Shown here piece by piece: positions 1 to 9,970 of a stretch of DNA of 64,000 nt. Location: the NCBI RefSeq assembly GCF_007097395.1, contig NZ_VKDC01000047.1:1-64000 (forward strand), read 5' to 3'. Every line of letters begins with the position of its first letter. The first letter of the stretch is position 1. A model generated the notes under the pieces. The model was not told the origin of the DNA. It was given only the letters and a program-made list of their open reading frames with translations, and ran no database searches. The position numbers and the translations under genes are program-made. Origin of the DNA: Fulvivirga sp. M361 (GTDB lineage: Bacteria > Bacteroidota > Bacteroidia > Cytophagales > Cyclobacteriaceae).

Positions 1-335
1 CTGTATCCTATCGGTAGGTTAACCATTTGGGTGAATTTAAAACTCCTTCAAAATCGCCCTTTAATTCCTTTATACAAAAAATTATTGCATTTTCTGAAAT
101 CCTATTGCATAATCGCGGTTAAACAAGAAATTGCAACGCCCTTTTGTTTCGGTTTGGCCATTGTATGCAACCCGAAGATGTGTAGAAATCATTCGCTGAA
201 ACAACATTACCTTATTATTAAATTGCGCTAACGGTCTTAATTTAACTCCCGGAATGCCGTAGTTTTATCCGCTGGATAAGTGATCAGTAATGTTGGTGAT
301 GATCTATAAAACATGCCGTTTTACAGCTTTAATAT
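1..335. other. Non-coding left edge
   Basis: No convincing gene is seen. A 66-codon GTG-started frame at 31-231 has no signal peptide, no recognisable motif and poor codon context, and is treated as chance. The stretch probably holds the promoter of the TonB receptor that starts at 336. A near-match to the Bacteroidota -7 box (TAGTTTTA, around 259) is the only hint and is weak. Confidence 0.4.
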
Positions 336-2837
336 GTGAGATCGATGAATGCTGCTAAAAGGAATTTTGGGGCTATAAAGCATATCTTTTTGGTTGGTAT
401 GTTATTGACAGTTACGTATGTGGCCAAATCGCAGGAATTGAATGGAAGGGTGATAGACTTTGCCCAGGGTGAGCCACTTGAATATGCGAGTATTGCTCTC
501 TATAACTTATCAGATAGCGGTCTGGTAGCAGGAGTGATCACCGATGAACAGGGAACCTTTTCCATCAAGGGAATGAAGGAAGGAAGTTATTACCTCATAG
601 GTCAGTTTCTTGGATATGAACCGTTGACTATCAGCGATATCAAACTTAAACAAGATCAACACCTCAACCTGGGTACGTTGAAACTTGAGCCTAACCAAAA
701 ACTATTGAAAGAAATAGAGATTACAGGAGAAAAGTTAACGGCTATACACAAAATTGACCGTCAGGTGTATACTGCTGAAAAGTTTCAGACAGCCCGGGGA
801 GGAACAGCAACTGACCTTATACGTAATATGCCCTCGGTATCTGTGGATGCATTAGGTAACATTTCGGTACGAGGTGCCACGGGTTTTGTAGTATTACTGA
901 ATGGTAAGCCTATTCAGACGGATGCTACCACTGTACTTAATCAGTTGCCGGCCAATGCTATTGAAAACATCGAACTTATTACTGTTCCGTCTGCAAAGTA
1001 CGATCCGGAAGGTAAGGGAGGTATCATTAATATACTTACCAAAAAGGGAGCTACAGACGGCCTTTTTTTACAGGTTAACGGGCGTTATGGTTTGCCTAGT
1101 ATAGCCCCATACGATAATGCTGAAAATGCACACAGGTATGGTGGAGATCTGGTAATGAATTATAGAAAAGACAAGTGGGATGTGTCGTTTGGCTTCAATT
1201 ATTTACGTAACGATATTTCAGGGAGAAGAGAGGGGAATGTCAATACTACCCAGGGAGATAGATTTACTTCTTTTCCTTCTGACGGGGAACGAAGTTTTGA
1301 TGAAATCAACTATTCGGGAAGGTTTACGGTAGGCTATTCACCCGGGAAAAATAACGAGATCAACCTGGGGTTTTTCGCTGGTAAAAGGACAAAAGACCGC
1401 ACCGCAGATATTCTTTATTTTAATAACAGGGCAGAGCGTCTTTCGACGGGAGAAGAGCTCTATGCTTTTCAATATTTCAATGAGAACCTGAGAGTAAGAA
1501 AAGGAGATTTTGTGTTGGGGAGTTTAGACTATGCGCATACATTCGGTAATCAGTCCAGCTTAAAAACCTCACTGTTGTTTGAATACACGTTGCTTGGAGG
1601 TCCTACCACAAATCTTAACCTTAACCCTGAGACCGGGTTCGTTTACCAAGACGAATTTAATACGAATGACAATCCTTTAAACGGTATCCGATATCAACTG
1701 GATTACTCATTAAAGCCAATGGAATGGGGTAAAATAGAAGTGGGATATCAATTCAGAAGCCTGGATCATACAGGCGATTTTATTTATGAGCGCAGGAATA
1801 ATGAAACAGGAGATTTTGAATTAGTTCCTGAATTTTCCAGTGAAGTCGATCTTCTGAGAAGTATTCATTCAGGTTATGGTGTACTATCCGGTGGCAAAGG
1901 TAAATGGAATTATGGTGTTGGCCTGAGAATAGAGGTAATGGATCGTGAATTAACGCTAAAAGACAAAGCAGGAACCCTGAATACAACGTTTGATTATGAC
2001 TTTGTCCAGGCTTATCCGTCCGCTAATTTGCAGTATGCGATGACTTCGGACTTCAGGCTAAAGGCAGCCTACAGCCGACGTGTGGAGCGCACCACTACAT
2101 TCAAAATGAACCCTTTTCCTGAACGCGAACATTCGGAAACATTGGAACAAGGTGACCCTGAGTTGCTTCCTGAGTTTATTGACGTGGTGGAACTGGGTGC
2201 GGTGAAAGACATCGGTGATCATTCCTTTTTTGGTAATGTGTATTACAGGCATGTTAATAACCTTGTCAACCGTGTCAATACAGTTTTTAACGATACCATA
2301 TTAAACAGGATTTACTCCAACGTCGGTACTGGCCGTTCATTAGGCTTTGAACTGGGAATGGAACTAAAACCTACAAATTGGTGGCAATTATTTTTGGGTG
2401 GGAATACCTATGAATACAGGGTCAAAGGTGTGTTTGATAATCGGCCCGTAAACACCTCAAGCTGGGTATATAATATCAATTTGAATACAACTTTTGACAT
2501 CGGAAAAGCCATATCACTTCAATGGACATTAAACTACATTTCAGATAGGAACACTGCTCAGGGGGAAGACTCCCGTTTCTTATCACCTAACCTCACCTTG
2601 CAAAAAACATTTTTAGACAACCGCCTGTCCACTACTTTACAATGGCTGAATATGGACGCAGGTCTGCTATCTACCAATGAACAACGTATTACCACTTCCA
2701 GTCCCGGAGAATTCTTCACTACCACCAATTACGTGTATGAAGTGGATGTACTCATGATCAACATTAGTTATAGGATCAATAAGATTGCCGATAAGACCAG
2801 GTTTATTAAGAGTGAATTTGGTGAAAAGGAGTTTTAA
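336..2837 (+). CDS. TonB-dependent receptor, outer-membrane beta-barrel family 3 type
   Basis: 833 residues. A signal peptide (about residues 1-32, ending near AKSQ) is followed by a carboxypeptidase-regulatory-like beta-sandwich (about 34-125), a plug domain (about 140-235, with the conserved run IRNMPSVSVD and the NGKP motif) and a long barrel rich in aromatic strands to the C-terminus. This layout matches outer-membrane receptors related to SusC/TonB receptors that import ligands using ExbBD-TonB energy. There is no SusD, sigma factor or anti-sigma beside it, so the substrate cannot be inferred. The last residues (KSEFGEKEF) do not end in a classical aromatic barrel signature except the final Phe. 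It converges with the enolase-family gene at 2996. Start 336 gives a good signal peptide; Met4 is an alternative. Confidence 0.9.
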   Translation: MRSMNAAKRNFGAIKHIFLVGMLLTVTYVAKSQELNGRVIDFAQGEPLEYASIALYNLSDSGLVAGVITDEQGTFSIKGMKEGSYYLIGQFLGYEPLTISDIKLKQDQHLNLGTLKLEPNQKLLKEIEITGEKLTAIHKIDRQVYTAEKFQTARGGTATDLIRNMPSVSVDALGNISVRGATGFVVLLNGKPIQTDATTVLNQLPANAIENIELITVPSAKYDPEGKGGIINILTKKGATDGLFLQVNGRYGLPSIAPYDNAENAHRYGGDLVMNYRKDKWDVSFGFNYLRNDISGRREGNVNTTQGDRFTSFPSDGERSFDEINYSGRFTVGYSPGKNNEINLGFFAGKRTKDRTADILYFNNRAERLSTGEELYAFQYFNENLRVRKGDFVLGSLDYAHTFGNQSSLKTSLLFEYTLLGGPTTNLNLNPETGFVYQDEFNTNDNPLNGIRYQLDYSLKPMEWGKIEVGYQFRSLDHTGDFIYERRNNETGDFELVPEFSSEVDLLRSIHSGYGVLSGGKGKWNYGVGLRIEVMDRELTLKDKAGTLNTTFDYDFVQAYPSANLQYAMTSDFRLKAAYSRRVERTTTFKMNPFPEREHSETLEQGDPELLPEFIDVVELGAVKDIGDHSFFGNVYYRHVNNLVNRVNTVFNDTILNRIYSNVGTGRSLGFELGMELKPTNWWQLFLGGNTYEYRVKGVFDNRPVNTSSWVYNINLNTTFDIGKAISLQWTLNYISDRNTAQGEDSRFLSPNLTLQKTFLDNRLSTTLQWLNMDAGLLSTNEQRITTSSPGEFFTTTNYVYEVDVLMINISYRINKIADKTRFIKSEFGEKEF

Positions 2838-2861
2838 CCTGCCGTATTGATCAGGTAGGTT
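2836..2861 (+). terminator. Weak hairpin after the TonB receptor
   Basis: Starting in the stop codon, an 8-bp stem AACCTGCC/GGTAGGTT (one wobble pair) with a 10-nt loop is followed by a short T-rich run. It could end the receptor transcript, but the tail is weak. Confidence 0.35.
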
Positions 2862-2995
2862 ATGTATTTTATACCTTAGATTGTGGTTCCGCAATGTCCT
2901 TGTGCCTTGAAAGCTATAGGTCATGGCTTCTGATATTATTGAAAGTCAGAGCTCTTGCTGTTTCACCTTATCTTCCCGGCTATAGCTCAAAAGCA

Positions 2996-4279
2996 CTATA
3001 TGGTCGTGATTTTTACGGCCTTTTCAATGAAACCAGGTTCAAATTCAACGCCTAAACCCGGTTCACCCGGAACAGTGATCTTACCTTCTTTAGGTTGCAA
3101 TGATGATGTAACAGAAAATACAGGCACTTTATCTTTATTACCTTTGAACTCCTGGTAATTACCTATATTGGGTACGCAGGATGCAAAGTGCATCATGTAT
3201 AAAAAACCAAGAGCCTTGCCAGAGATGTGAGGTGTACAGTCAATTCCGATGGATCTTGCCATCCGTGCTACTTTTATTGAACGTGTAAGTCCACCAAAAA
3301 AGAGGAGGTCCGGCTGTACTATGGATAGAATGTTATGATCCATTAACCACATGAACTGGCGCATGCTTACTTCTTCTTCTCCCCCTGCTATGGGAATATT
3401 TAATCCGTCGGCTACAGCTTTTGTTTCTTCATAATGGTCAAATCGACAAGGCTCTTCATAAAATGCTGTTTGATATTCTTCCAATAGTTTACCTATTTCT
3501 ATACCCATTTTGACATCGTATGACCCATTGGCATCTGTGTAAATCGTGGTGTCATCACCCAGCGTTTTGCGTACCAGTGGGATCAATGCCTTGTCCCTTT
3601 TTGTAGAGGCATCGTCGTAGGTCATGCGGGCGCCCAGGCGATATTTTACAGCCTTAGCGCCACTTTTTTCTATTAACCCCTGTAAGTATTCTACTTCCTC
3701 TTCAGGCCTGTTACCCCGATTTCCACTGGCATGGTAAATAGCAACTTCATTTCTTACCCTTCCGCCTAGAAGCTCACCAATGGGTTTTTTGGATACCTTG
3801 CCAAGCAGGTCCAAAATGGCCAGTTCAACATAGGCAACACCTACCCAAAAAGCCAGTCCTTGCCATTTGTAGTTTAATGCGGACATATACACTTTGTCCA
3901 TTAGCCTGTCCAGGTCACGGGCATCTTCATTGAGAAAGTGTGGGGTCACACGATTGTACATTAATGCATAGATACTCTCGATGTATTTTTTATTATTAAC
4001 AGAAATGCCTGTGACTCCATCTTTCGATGTTACTTTCGTAAAGAAATGCTCGCCGCTTTTAAATATTCCAATGGATTCGATCCACACGGAAGAAGAAATG
4101 AGCTCAGACCGCAATACCGGCTTTTGGACAATTTGCCTGAAAGTTGAAAGTCTTTCACTTGGAGCGTAGCCACTTAACTTTTTTTCAGGTGCCCGCTCTT
4201 GTATAGGTTCGCAGCTAACCAATGACGCCCCTAATGAAAGGGCAGTAGTGTTTTTGAGAAAGTCTCTACGTGATCTCAT
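2996..4279 (-). CDS. Enolase-superfamily (mandelate racemase/muconate lactonizing type) protein, Tat lipoprotein-like
   Basis: 427 residues. The N-terminus has a Tat-like motif (RSRRDFLK) and a possible lipobox ending at Cys23 (SLVSC), so it is probably exported and perhaps lipid-anchored, which is unusual for this superfamily. The barrel shows the expected metal-ligand strands: D in YTDANGSYD, E in FYEEPCR and E in AGGEEEVS. Lys of VKYRLG and a His/Asp pair (VQPD and TPHISG) fit the mandelate-racemase subgroup, whose members abstract a proton alpha to a carboxylate, for example acid-sugar dehydratases. It is the last of a same-strand cluster, 223 bp after the gene at 4503. The exact substrate is unknown. 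Confidence 0.88.
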   Translation of the reverse strand: MRSRRDFLKNTTALSLGASLVSCEPIQERAPEKKLSGYAPSERLSTFRQIVQKPVLRSELISSSVWIESIGIFKSGEHFFTKVTSKDGVTGISVNNKKYIESIYALMYNRVTPHFLNEDARDLDRLMDKVYMSALNYKWQGLAFWVGVAYVELAILDLLGKVSKKPIGELLGGRVRNEVAIYHASGNRGNRPEEEVEYLQGLIEKSGAKAVKYRLGARMTYDDASTKRDKALIPLVRKTLGDDTTIYTDANGSYDVKMGIEIGKLLEEYQTAFYEEPCRFDHYEETKAVADGLNIPIAGGEEEVSMRQFMWLMDHNILSIVQPDLLFFGGLTRSIKVARMARSIGIDCTPHISGKALGFLYMMHFASCVPNIGNYQEFKGNKDKVPVFSVTSSLQPKEGKITVPGEPGLGVEFEPGFIEKAVKITTI

Positions 4280-4431
4280 GACTATATGACGAAAATGAAT
4301 AATTCACCCCTCACGATACCGGGATTTTCTGTGTTATAAGCTTTGGTCGATCATGCCTTTGCTTTCTTGATATCAGTACAGTCTTTGTTTCTCTGAATAT
4401 TTAACAATGAAACTATTAGAGGAAGCCGCTC

Positions 4432-4506
4432 ATGGTTGCAGAGCTTGCAGCCATCAACCTTACTTTTGATGAGAATGATCTTCGACTGTTGAATGCGTTT
4501 GCTTAG
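4432..4506 (+). pseudogene. Possible 24-codon gene remnant
   Basis: In the gap between the two enolase-family genes, an open frame on the opposite strand reads as an amphipathic, protein-like C-terminus (about LTFDENDLRLLNAFA, then stop). It resembles the tail of a larger enzyme, perhaps an aldo/keto reductase, but it is too short to identify. Nothing upstream in the same frame continues it. The frame overlaps the stop codon of the minus-strand gene at 4503. This is speculative and may be chance. Confidence 0.15.
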
Positions 4507-5738
4507 ACCGGTTGAAATTTTTTCATATAATCTTCATCGTAATTTACTCCGAAGCCGGGCCCCTTAGGCACTTTTACTTTTCCATTCACTACCGGAAGAT
4601 CCGGGGACAATCTTGAGCTCTCTTCCAGTTCTGCCCGATATTCCTGGAAAGGGCCGATGTTTTTGGTCATAGATGTAAAATGTAGCATATATGCTGCAAT
4701 GGCATTCTTTTTTGGTGAATGTAAGGTGCAATTGATGCCTTGCGCTTCGGCCATTTTAGCTACTTTGATGGTCCTTATCATTCCTCCGTTATACATAATA
4801 TCCGGCTGTACAGTATCAAAACCTTTATTTTTGATCATCCAATCCCATTTGGGCATACTATGGTCCTGTTCGCCACCTACCACCGGAATATTCAGGGCAT
4901 CATTCACCGCTTTGGTGCCGGCAAAATCTTCCCAGGGTACCGGCTCTTCATAAAAACCCACCTTATACTCTTCCATAAGCCTCCCTATTTCTATGGCTTT
5001 AGGTACGTCATAAGATCCGTTGGCATCAAAGTAAAGCGTGAAGTCATCGCCCCAGGTTTTTCTGGACAGGCGTATCAGGTCTTCGGACCGTCCGGGATAT
5101 GCATCCTTATTTTTACTCATTCTACCGCCTATTTTTAATTTTACTGCCCGGGCACCGGTTTCCTGTACGCGATCAGCTACCCACGATACTTCTTCTTCAG
5201 CTGTAGTACTTCTCAACGTGCTTGACATATACACCGGTATTTCTGTTTGTAGTACTTCACCGAGAAGTTGATTAACAGGTAAGCCAGCTTCTTTCCCCAG
5301 CAGGTCCAGAATACTTAATTCTATTTGTGCCAGGCTGTTCCATAAGGACAGCCCGGAATATTTATAATTCCGCCGAAAGGTGTACAATCCTTCTATCAGG
5401 GACTCTATGCTCGTAGCATCTTTACCTATGAAGAAAGGCTTTACATTCTTATCATAAAAAGTGAGCATTTGATTTAACTTACCATTTCCTGTGCAAACCC
5501 CTCTGGCGCCGCTTTTTGAAGTAACCACAGTGATGTACTCACCCTTGTAAGTCTTTAATTCTATGGAATCAATAATAACTGCCTGGCCTACTTTCTTTTT
5601 TAGATCAGGGATGAGGTGATCGTTATCGTTATCTTCCACAAAAGATAGACCCTTCAATGGATTGGTGATCAAACAAGCGGCCCCTATTGATCCAATGGTG
5701 CCTTTGTTTATGAAGTCTCTTCGGTTCATGATATTCAC
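4503..5738 (-). CDS. Enolase-superfamily protein (mandelate racemase subgroup), Tat-like leader
   Basis: 411 residues. The leader has MNRRDF followed by a hydrophobic stretch (Tat-like); Met4 at 5729 is an equally good start. Catalytic features are Lys in VKLKIGG, ligands in YFDANGSYD, FYEEPVP and VGGEQDHS, and the His/Asp pair in VQPDIMYNGG and TLHSPKKN. It is clearly related to the gene at 2996 and more distantly to the one at 7594, so these are paralogs within one cluster and may act on related acid sugars or on successive steps. It lies 52 bp downstream of the ADP-ribosylglycohydrolase-like gene. Dehydratase, epimerase or racemase activity cannot be told apart from sequence alone. Confidence 0.88.
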   Translation of the reverse strand: MNIMNRRDFINKGTIGSIGAACLITNPLKGLSFVEDNDNDHLIPDLKKKVGQAVIIDSIELKTYKGEYITVVTSKSGARGVCTGNGKLNQMLTFYDKNVKPFFIGKDATSIESLIEGLYTFRRNYKYSGLSLWNSLAQIELSILDLLGKEAGLPVNQLLGEVLQTEIPVYMSSTLRSTTAEEEVSWVADRVQETGARAVKLKIGGRMSKNKDAYPGRSEDLIRLSRKTWGDDFTLYFDANGSYDVPKAIEIGRLMEEYKVGFYEEPVPWEDFAGTKAVNDALNIPVVGGEQDHSMPKWDWMIKNKGFDTVQPDIMYNGGMIRTIKVAKMAEAQGINCTLHSPKKNAIAAYMLHFTSMTKNIGPFQEYRAELEESSRLSPDLPVVNGKVKVPKGPGFGVNYDEDYMKKFQPV

Positions 5739-5790
5739 ATAGTCAATGTACTGGATACTAAATTCAGTGGGTTAAGGCTATAATGACCTT

Positions 5791-7008
5791 CTATTCATTT
5801 AACAATATCTCCCTATTCATCAAACGCTCTTTATCCTTTTGATGGATGATCTTTATGGTCTGAAGAAATTCCGCTGCTATTTTTGAGAAGTCGCGCTGGT
5901 TTGCTGTAACCGAGGCCTGCATTAAAGACCGTGGTAATATAGAACTTCCATGGATGGCAGCAAGTAACCCTGTGGCAACTGCAGCGATGGATTCACAGTC
6001 CCTGCCATAGTACATGATGGTTCTTAGCGTTTTCATATAGTCACCCTGCCCATATTTTAATGCGGCATAGATAACAGGCAGGTTTTCTATGGTTCCCGTA
6101 CGTGAAGGCCTTCCTACATTTGTTCCGGATTTATCCATATGTGGTACCTCAGGATCTTTTTGAGCTAATAATGCCGGTGGTAGCTGGGCATAATTCAGAT
6201 AGACCTGGCGGACCTTTTTTCGGAAGGTTTCAAAATCATCTTCATGGTCAGTAGCCTTTAACGCATCCTCTAAAGCTAGTTTAGTGCCATCGCGGGCTAC
6301 TTTTCTTGCCGTAGCTATCACGGATTCCAATGTGGCGTCAGGTGCAAAAGCAGCAGCAAAAGCGGCGGCATTTACAGCCCCTGCTTCCAGGGTGTATGAC
6401 TCTGTATGGGCTATACCATAGCTGGCTGTTTCGTCATAGGCCCGCCATGGATCACCCGCATTGACGGCTCCTGTGGGGAGCGTAAAGGCTGAAAACCCAT
6501 TCCCTAACCAGTTGCCTACACCGGCTTTGCGTGGATTTACCTGGTTCCATACCAAACGATGATACATGTACCTTTCCGGCCAGAACAAGGGTCTGTCCAA
6601 TGGATAACGGTCTTCTTTTCGTTCAGGAATATAAACTTTCTTTTTGCCAATTTCCCGGACGAATAACTCCGCATAATCATAGGCGTCCAGGTGGTCCTGG
6701 TGTGTGTTGTAGATGTTAATAATTGCTTCTATTGCCAAAAGATCATCGGTGAAACGGCCATTCCCTTTGCCGGTATCTTTTTCAAGGTCTTTTTGTTTTG
6801 TGGGGGGGAGAAACGTTGTGAAATCCCAATCCGGAAACCTTTCCTGTATTTTGTCCGGATGCCAACCTTCTATGGGCGCCCCCATAGCATCACCAATAGC
6901 TGCGGCAAAGAGTGCCGCAGTTAATCTGTCTTGAAATGCAGGTGATGAGGGTTGCGCAATAAGATAACTGCTTACCAGTAATAATATGGCTGGCAATAGC
7001 TTGAGCAT
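5791..7008 (-). CDS. ADP-ribosylglycohydrolase-family protein, exported
   Basis: 405 residues with a signal peptide (about 1-19, SSYLIAQ). Family motifs are GDAMGAPIEGW near residue 39, FTDD at 86-89 and a C-terminal GRDCESIAA near 335. These supply the acidic residues that bind two Mg ions in ADP-ribosylglycohydrolases such as DraG. Cytoplasmic members remove ADP-ribose from proteins, but this one has a leader and sits among acid-sugar enzymes, so a hydrolase for an N- or O-glycosidic metabolite is as likely. Its start is 1 bp from the stop of the DJ-1-family gene upstream, so the two are surely co-transcribed. Confidence 0.85.
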   Translation of the reverse strand: MLKLLPAILLLVSSYLIAQPSSPAFQDRLTAALFAAAIGDAMGAPIEGWHPDKIQERFPDWDFTTFLPPTKQKDLEKDTGKGNGRFTDDLLAIEAIINIYNTHQDHLDAYDYAELFVREIGKKKVYIPERKEDRYPLDRPLFWPERYMYHRLVWNQVNPRKAGVGNWLGNGFSAFTLPTGAVNAGDPWRAYDETASYGIAHTESYTLEAGAVNAAAFAAAFAPDATLESVIATARKVARDGTKLALEDALKATDHEDDFETFRKKVRQVYLNYAQLPPALLAQKDPEVPHMDKSGTNVGRPSRTGTIENLPVIYAALKYGQGDYMKTLRTIMYYGRDCESIAAVATGLLAAIHGSSILPRSLMQASVTANQRDFSKIAAEFLQTIKIIHQKDKERLMNREILLNE

Positions 7009-7009
7009 A

Positions 7010-7591
7010 TTAAAGGGAAATTTGAGTGCCCAAAATGTCCAGAAAACTTCTTATCCATTTCGGATGTCCGGGCCATGCCGGAGACGTTACCCAATTGCCA
7101 TCTGTAACCGCTTCGGTGGCACCTACCTCTATAAATTCGCCTCCGGCCATGGTCACTTCAGGACCTACTGCAGGATACGCCGTTAGTTTTTTTCCCCTTA
7201 CCACATCTGCTGCCGTCAATATCTGGATACCATGGCATATGGCTGCGATGGGCTTGTTAGCCTGAGCAAAGTGCTGCGTGATGGCGATGATCCGGTCATT
7301 TAAACGAAGGTATTCAGGCGCCCTTCCACCCGCGATCATCAGCGCATCATAGTTGGAAGGTTCAGCCGCATTAAAGTCATGATTCAGTACAAAATTATGT
7401 CCTCGTTTTTCCGAATAAGTCTGAAAACCGTCAAAATCGTGGATGGAAGTAGCTATGAAATCCCCCTCTTTTTTACCGGGGCATACAGCATGAACTTCAT
7501 GACCTACCATAGTCAGCATTTGAAAAGGGACCATGATCTCGTAATCTTCACCAAAGTCACCTACCAGGAAAAGGATCTTTTTCTTACTCAT
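7010..7591 (-). CDS. DJ-1/PfpI-family protein
   Basis: 193 residues with no signal peptide. The class I glutamine-amidotransferase-like fold is marked by the nucleophile elbow around Cys119 (AAICHGIQ), an early acidic residue in GDFGEDYE and the conserved AGGRAP loop near 87-91. Family members include glyoxalase III/deglycase-like enzymes, stress proteins and isocyanide hydratases. It lies 2 bp downstream of the enolase-family gene at 7594 and 1 bp upstream of the ADP-ribosylglycohydrolase-like gene. This points to a shared catabolic role, possibly handling a reactive carbonyl intermediate (inference). Confidence 0.88.
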   Translation of the reverse strand: MSKKKILFLVGDFGEDYEIMVPFQMLTMVGHEVHAVCPGKKEGDFIATSIHDFDGFQTYSEKRGHNFVLNHDFNAAEPSNYDALMIAGGRAPEYLRLNDRIIAITQHFAQANKPIAAICHGIQILTAADVVRGKKLTAYPAVGPEVTMAGGEFIEVGATEAVTDGNWVTSPAWPGHPKWIRSFLDILGTQISL

Positions 7592-7593
7592 TT

Positions 7594-8814
7594 TTATTGG
7601 TCTCCATTTTTTTCCATGGCTTTTTCATTTACTATCAATCCGAGTCCCGGCGTTTCGGGCACTTTCAGAAAACCATCTTCAAATTCAAAGTAATTTTCGA
7701 AAAGCTCATAAAGCGAGCCGTACCCCTGATGCAGACGTTTGCCGGCGTATTCCTGGAAACGAGCTCCGTTAGGAATAGAGGCAAGTAGCTGTAAGCTTGC
7801 TCCGGTAGCAAGTGTAGGTTTGGCATTGTGTACCATGATCTGCTTACCAAAAGCATGGGCCATAGAAGCAGTTTTGCGACAATCGGTAATACCTCCGCAC
7901 TTAATCACATCCGCGTTGATCACATCTACATTCGCCACAGTGATAAGGTCCTTCATCATCCATTTATTGTATTCATGTTCACCGGCCATTACCGGAATAT
8001 CAAGCGCATCTACCACCTGGCGTAATCCTGTATAGTCTTGTTGAAATACCGGCTCCTCTAAGGCATCAATGCCCAATTTTTCATGCAGCTTTTTACCCAT
8101 TATCACGGCCTGGGCCGGTGTGTACCCATTATTGAAATCAACAAACAGTTTTATGTTATCACCGATGGCAGACCGTATCTCTTTGACACATTCAAAAATG
8201 TCATCAGGATAAGGATTTACATTTTCCTGGCGGATTTGCATACGTGCTTTTACTGCTTTGTACCCCTGACCAACGAAGTCAGCAGCTATTTTGGCCATTT
8301 CCAAAGGAGTCTGGTAACGATCACCTTGAAAGCGCCCATAAGAGCCGTATACCTGGATCTTTTCCAATCCATTGCCTCCCAGTAGTTTATGTACCGGCAT
8401 TTTCAGGATTTTACCTTTCAAATCCCACAATGCACTATCAACTCCTGATAAGGTTCCGGGGTGGATACCTCCAATGCCCGCTTCCAGCCCTTTGAGATAA
8501 CATTCATGCCAAATGCCTTCACTATCAAAAGGGTTTTTACCTACAATGTATTTTTTTAAACCTTTTTTCAGGTAATCATTCGCATACAATTTGTTAGCGC
8601 CGTCACTTTCTCCCCAACCGGATATGCCGGCATCCGTTTCTATTTTTACAAAATGAGCTTTTCGAAAACGATACCCTTTCACATCGGTGATTTTGATATC
8701 AGCGGTGTTATCCGGAACAGGTATTAAGGACCTGTTTTCAGATCTTGCCGTCAGTGGTAAACTGGCCCCGGCCGTACCAAGAGCAGCGTATTTAAGAAAT
8801 GCTTTTCTATCCAT
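7594..8814 (-). CDS. Enolase-superfamily protein (mandelate racemase subgroup)
   Basis: 406 residues. A degenerate Tat-like leader ([18 protein letters not shown]) precedes the capping domain. Barrel markers are KAVKARM (general base Lys), [15 protein letters not shown] and MAGEHEYN (metal ligands), and NADVIKCGG with MVHNAKP (Asp/His dyad). The IKCGG and VHNAKP versions resemble acid-sugar dehydratases more than muconate lactonizing enzymes, but the substrate is unresolved. It is the second gene of the minus-strand operon, 8 bp after the WD40 gene and 2 bp before the DJ-1-family gene. It is more diverged from the other two cluster members than they are from each other. Confidence 0.9.
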   Translation of the reverse strand: MDRKAFLKYAALGTAGASLPLTARSENRSLIPVPDNTADIKITDVKGYRFRKAHFVKIETDAGISGWGESDGANKLYANDYLKKGLKKYIVGKNPFDSEGIWHECYLKGLEAGIGGIHPGTLSGVDSALWDLKGKILKMPVHKLLGGNGLEKIQVYGSYGRFQGDRYQTPLEMAKIAADFVGQGYKAVKARMQIRQENVNPYPDDIFECVKEIRSAIGDNIKLFVDFNNGYTPAQAVIMGKKLHEKLGIDALEEPVFQQDYTGLRQVVDALDIPVMAGEHEYNKWMMKDLITVANVDVINADVIKCGGITDCRKTASMAHAFGKQIMVHNAKPTLATGASLQLLASIPNGARFQEYAGKRLHQGYGSLYELFENYFEFEDGFLKVPETPGLGLIVNEKAMEKNGDQ

Positions 8815-8822
8815 GTGTGTGA

Positions 8823-9920
8823 TTATTTGCTTTTCATATGTTCCTTTTGGATCACTTTGACGTTTTTGTGGCGCCGTTCATTGAGGCTCGGATCTTCTCC
8901 CATCCAGGCCCATAGTTTTATAAGCCCGTTTTGATGGGCGCTTACAAGGAAACTGCCATCGTTGTTAAAATCGATATATTCAGCATGGTCACCGGCCCAT
9001 ACCTTGTGGGCTAAAGGAATACGATCATTTTTGTATGCAATGACTTCTTCTACCCTGTAAACACGTATATAAGGATCATGTCCTGCAAACAAAAGATAGT
9101 TGCCATTAGGATGCCAGGAGACCGTTTCTACCTTTTTACCTGTGTGCGAGAATTTTTTTAGCAATTTACCTGATTGCCATTCCCACAGGTAGAGGTGGCC
9201 ATCATTGGCACCTGCAAAAACATATTTGCTGTCAGGTGAGAATACCCCTGTAATGAATTTCATATAAGTATCGGCCTCAAGTGTTTGTAACAGAGACCAG
9301 TCAGAAGTGTTATAGATTTTTATTCCGCCATGGCCGGTAGCAAGAAGATAACGATCATCTGCAGAAAAAAACAGCTCGTTGATAGTGCCGCCGAAATCTA
9401 TGGCTTTGATCTCTCTTCCTGAGGGCACTTCAAATACTCTTATGAACGCCTCTTTGGACCCTTTTTTATTTTTGATCTCTTCTTCTCCGCTCACTACCAA
9501 TGAACCGGTATTGGACCATGTCAACCCGTCAATTCCATTTTGATGCGGTAGTTTTAAAATGATTTCTCCTGAGGCGGCAGAATATACCGTTACTAGAAAA
9601 TCTTCACTACAGGCTGCTACATATTTGTCATCGGCTGACCAACCTACCCGTTCTATTTCCTGAGCAGCATATTGCCGCCATATTTCAGTTCCGTCAGAAG
9701 TACGCCACATAATGACAGAATTGTCATATTTGGTACCACTTACAATGAATTTTCCATCCCGGGAAAACTCGGCCGATTCTACTGATCCGGCTTCGCCGAA
9801 TACGTCTGCCACGCGTGACCAAACAGGTTCTAGTCTTAGCTGATAATCATAATGACCCTGTGACAAAGACACATAGGACAGAAGAGAAAAAAGACTGGAT
9901 AAACCAATTGATTTTATCAT
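8823..9920 (-). CDS. Exported WD40-repeat protein
   Basis: 365 residues with a signal peptide (about 1-20, SYVSLSQ) and then about seven beta-propeller blades over the whole length. The blades are recognisable from recurring units such as FSRDGKFIVSG, WSADDKYVAAC, FSADDRYLLATG, FSPDSKYVFAG and WHPNGNYLLFAG. It has no catalytic residues, so it is probably a periplasmic scaffold or ligand-binding protein. It is the first gene of the operon with the enolase-superfamily and DJ-1 genes. WD40 proteins of this sort often accompany secreted sugar-metabolism genes in Bacteroidota (general knowledge), but its partner here is unknown. Confidence 0.85.
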   Translation of the reverse strand: MIKSIGLSSLFSLLSYVSLSQGHYDYQLRLEPVWSRVADVFGEAGSVESAEFSRDGKFIVSGTKYDNSVIMWRTSDGTEIWRQYAAQEIERVGWSADDKYVAACSEDFLVTVYSAASGEIILKLPHQNGIDGLTWSNTGSLVVSGEEEIKNKKGSKEAFIRVFEVPSGREIKAIDFGGTINELFFSADDRYLLATGHGGIKIYNTSDWSLLQTLEADTYMKFITGVFSPDSKYVFAGANDGHLYLWEWQSGKLLKKFSHTGKKVETVSWHPNGNYLLFAGHDPYIRVYRVEEVIAYKNDRIPLAHKVWAGDHAEYIDFNNDGSFLVSAHQNGLIKLWAWMGEDPSLNERRHKNVKVIQKEHMKSK

Positions 9921-9970
9921 GATAAATAGCTATTTATTGGTATGACGAAAATATCATGATTTACCATCAC

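Noticed and set aside
31-231. 66-codon frame at the left edge
   Set aside because: GTG start, no motif, no signal peptide and composition unlike the surrounding genes; most likely chance.
4740-5138. 132-codon frame opposite the enolase-family gene at 4503
   Set aside because: It lies wholly inside a well-supported gene in the antisense direction and has no domain.
7594-8814. Calling the enolase-family genes by specific names such as fuconate or galactonate dehydratase
   Set aside because: The shared active-site residues only define the mandelate-racemase subgroup; substrate-specific residues cannot be judged without alignment.
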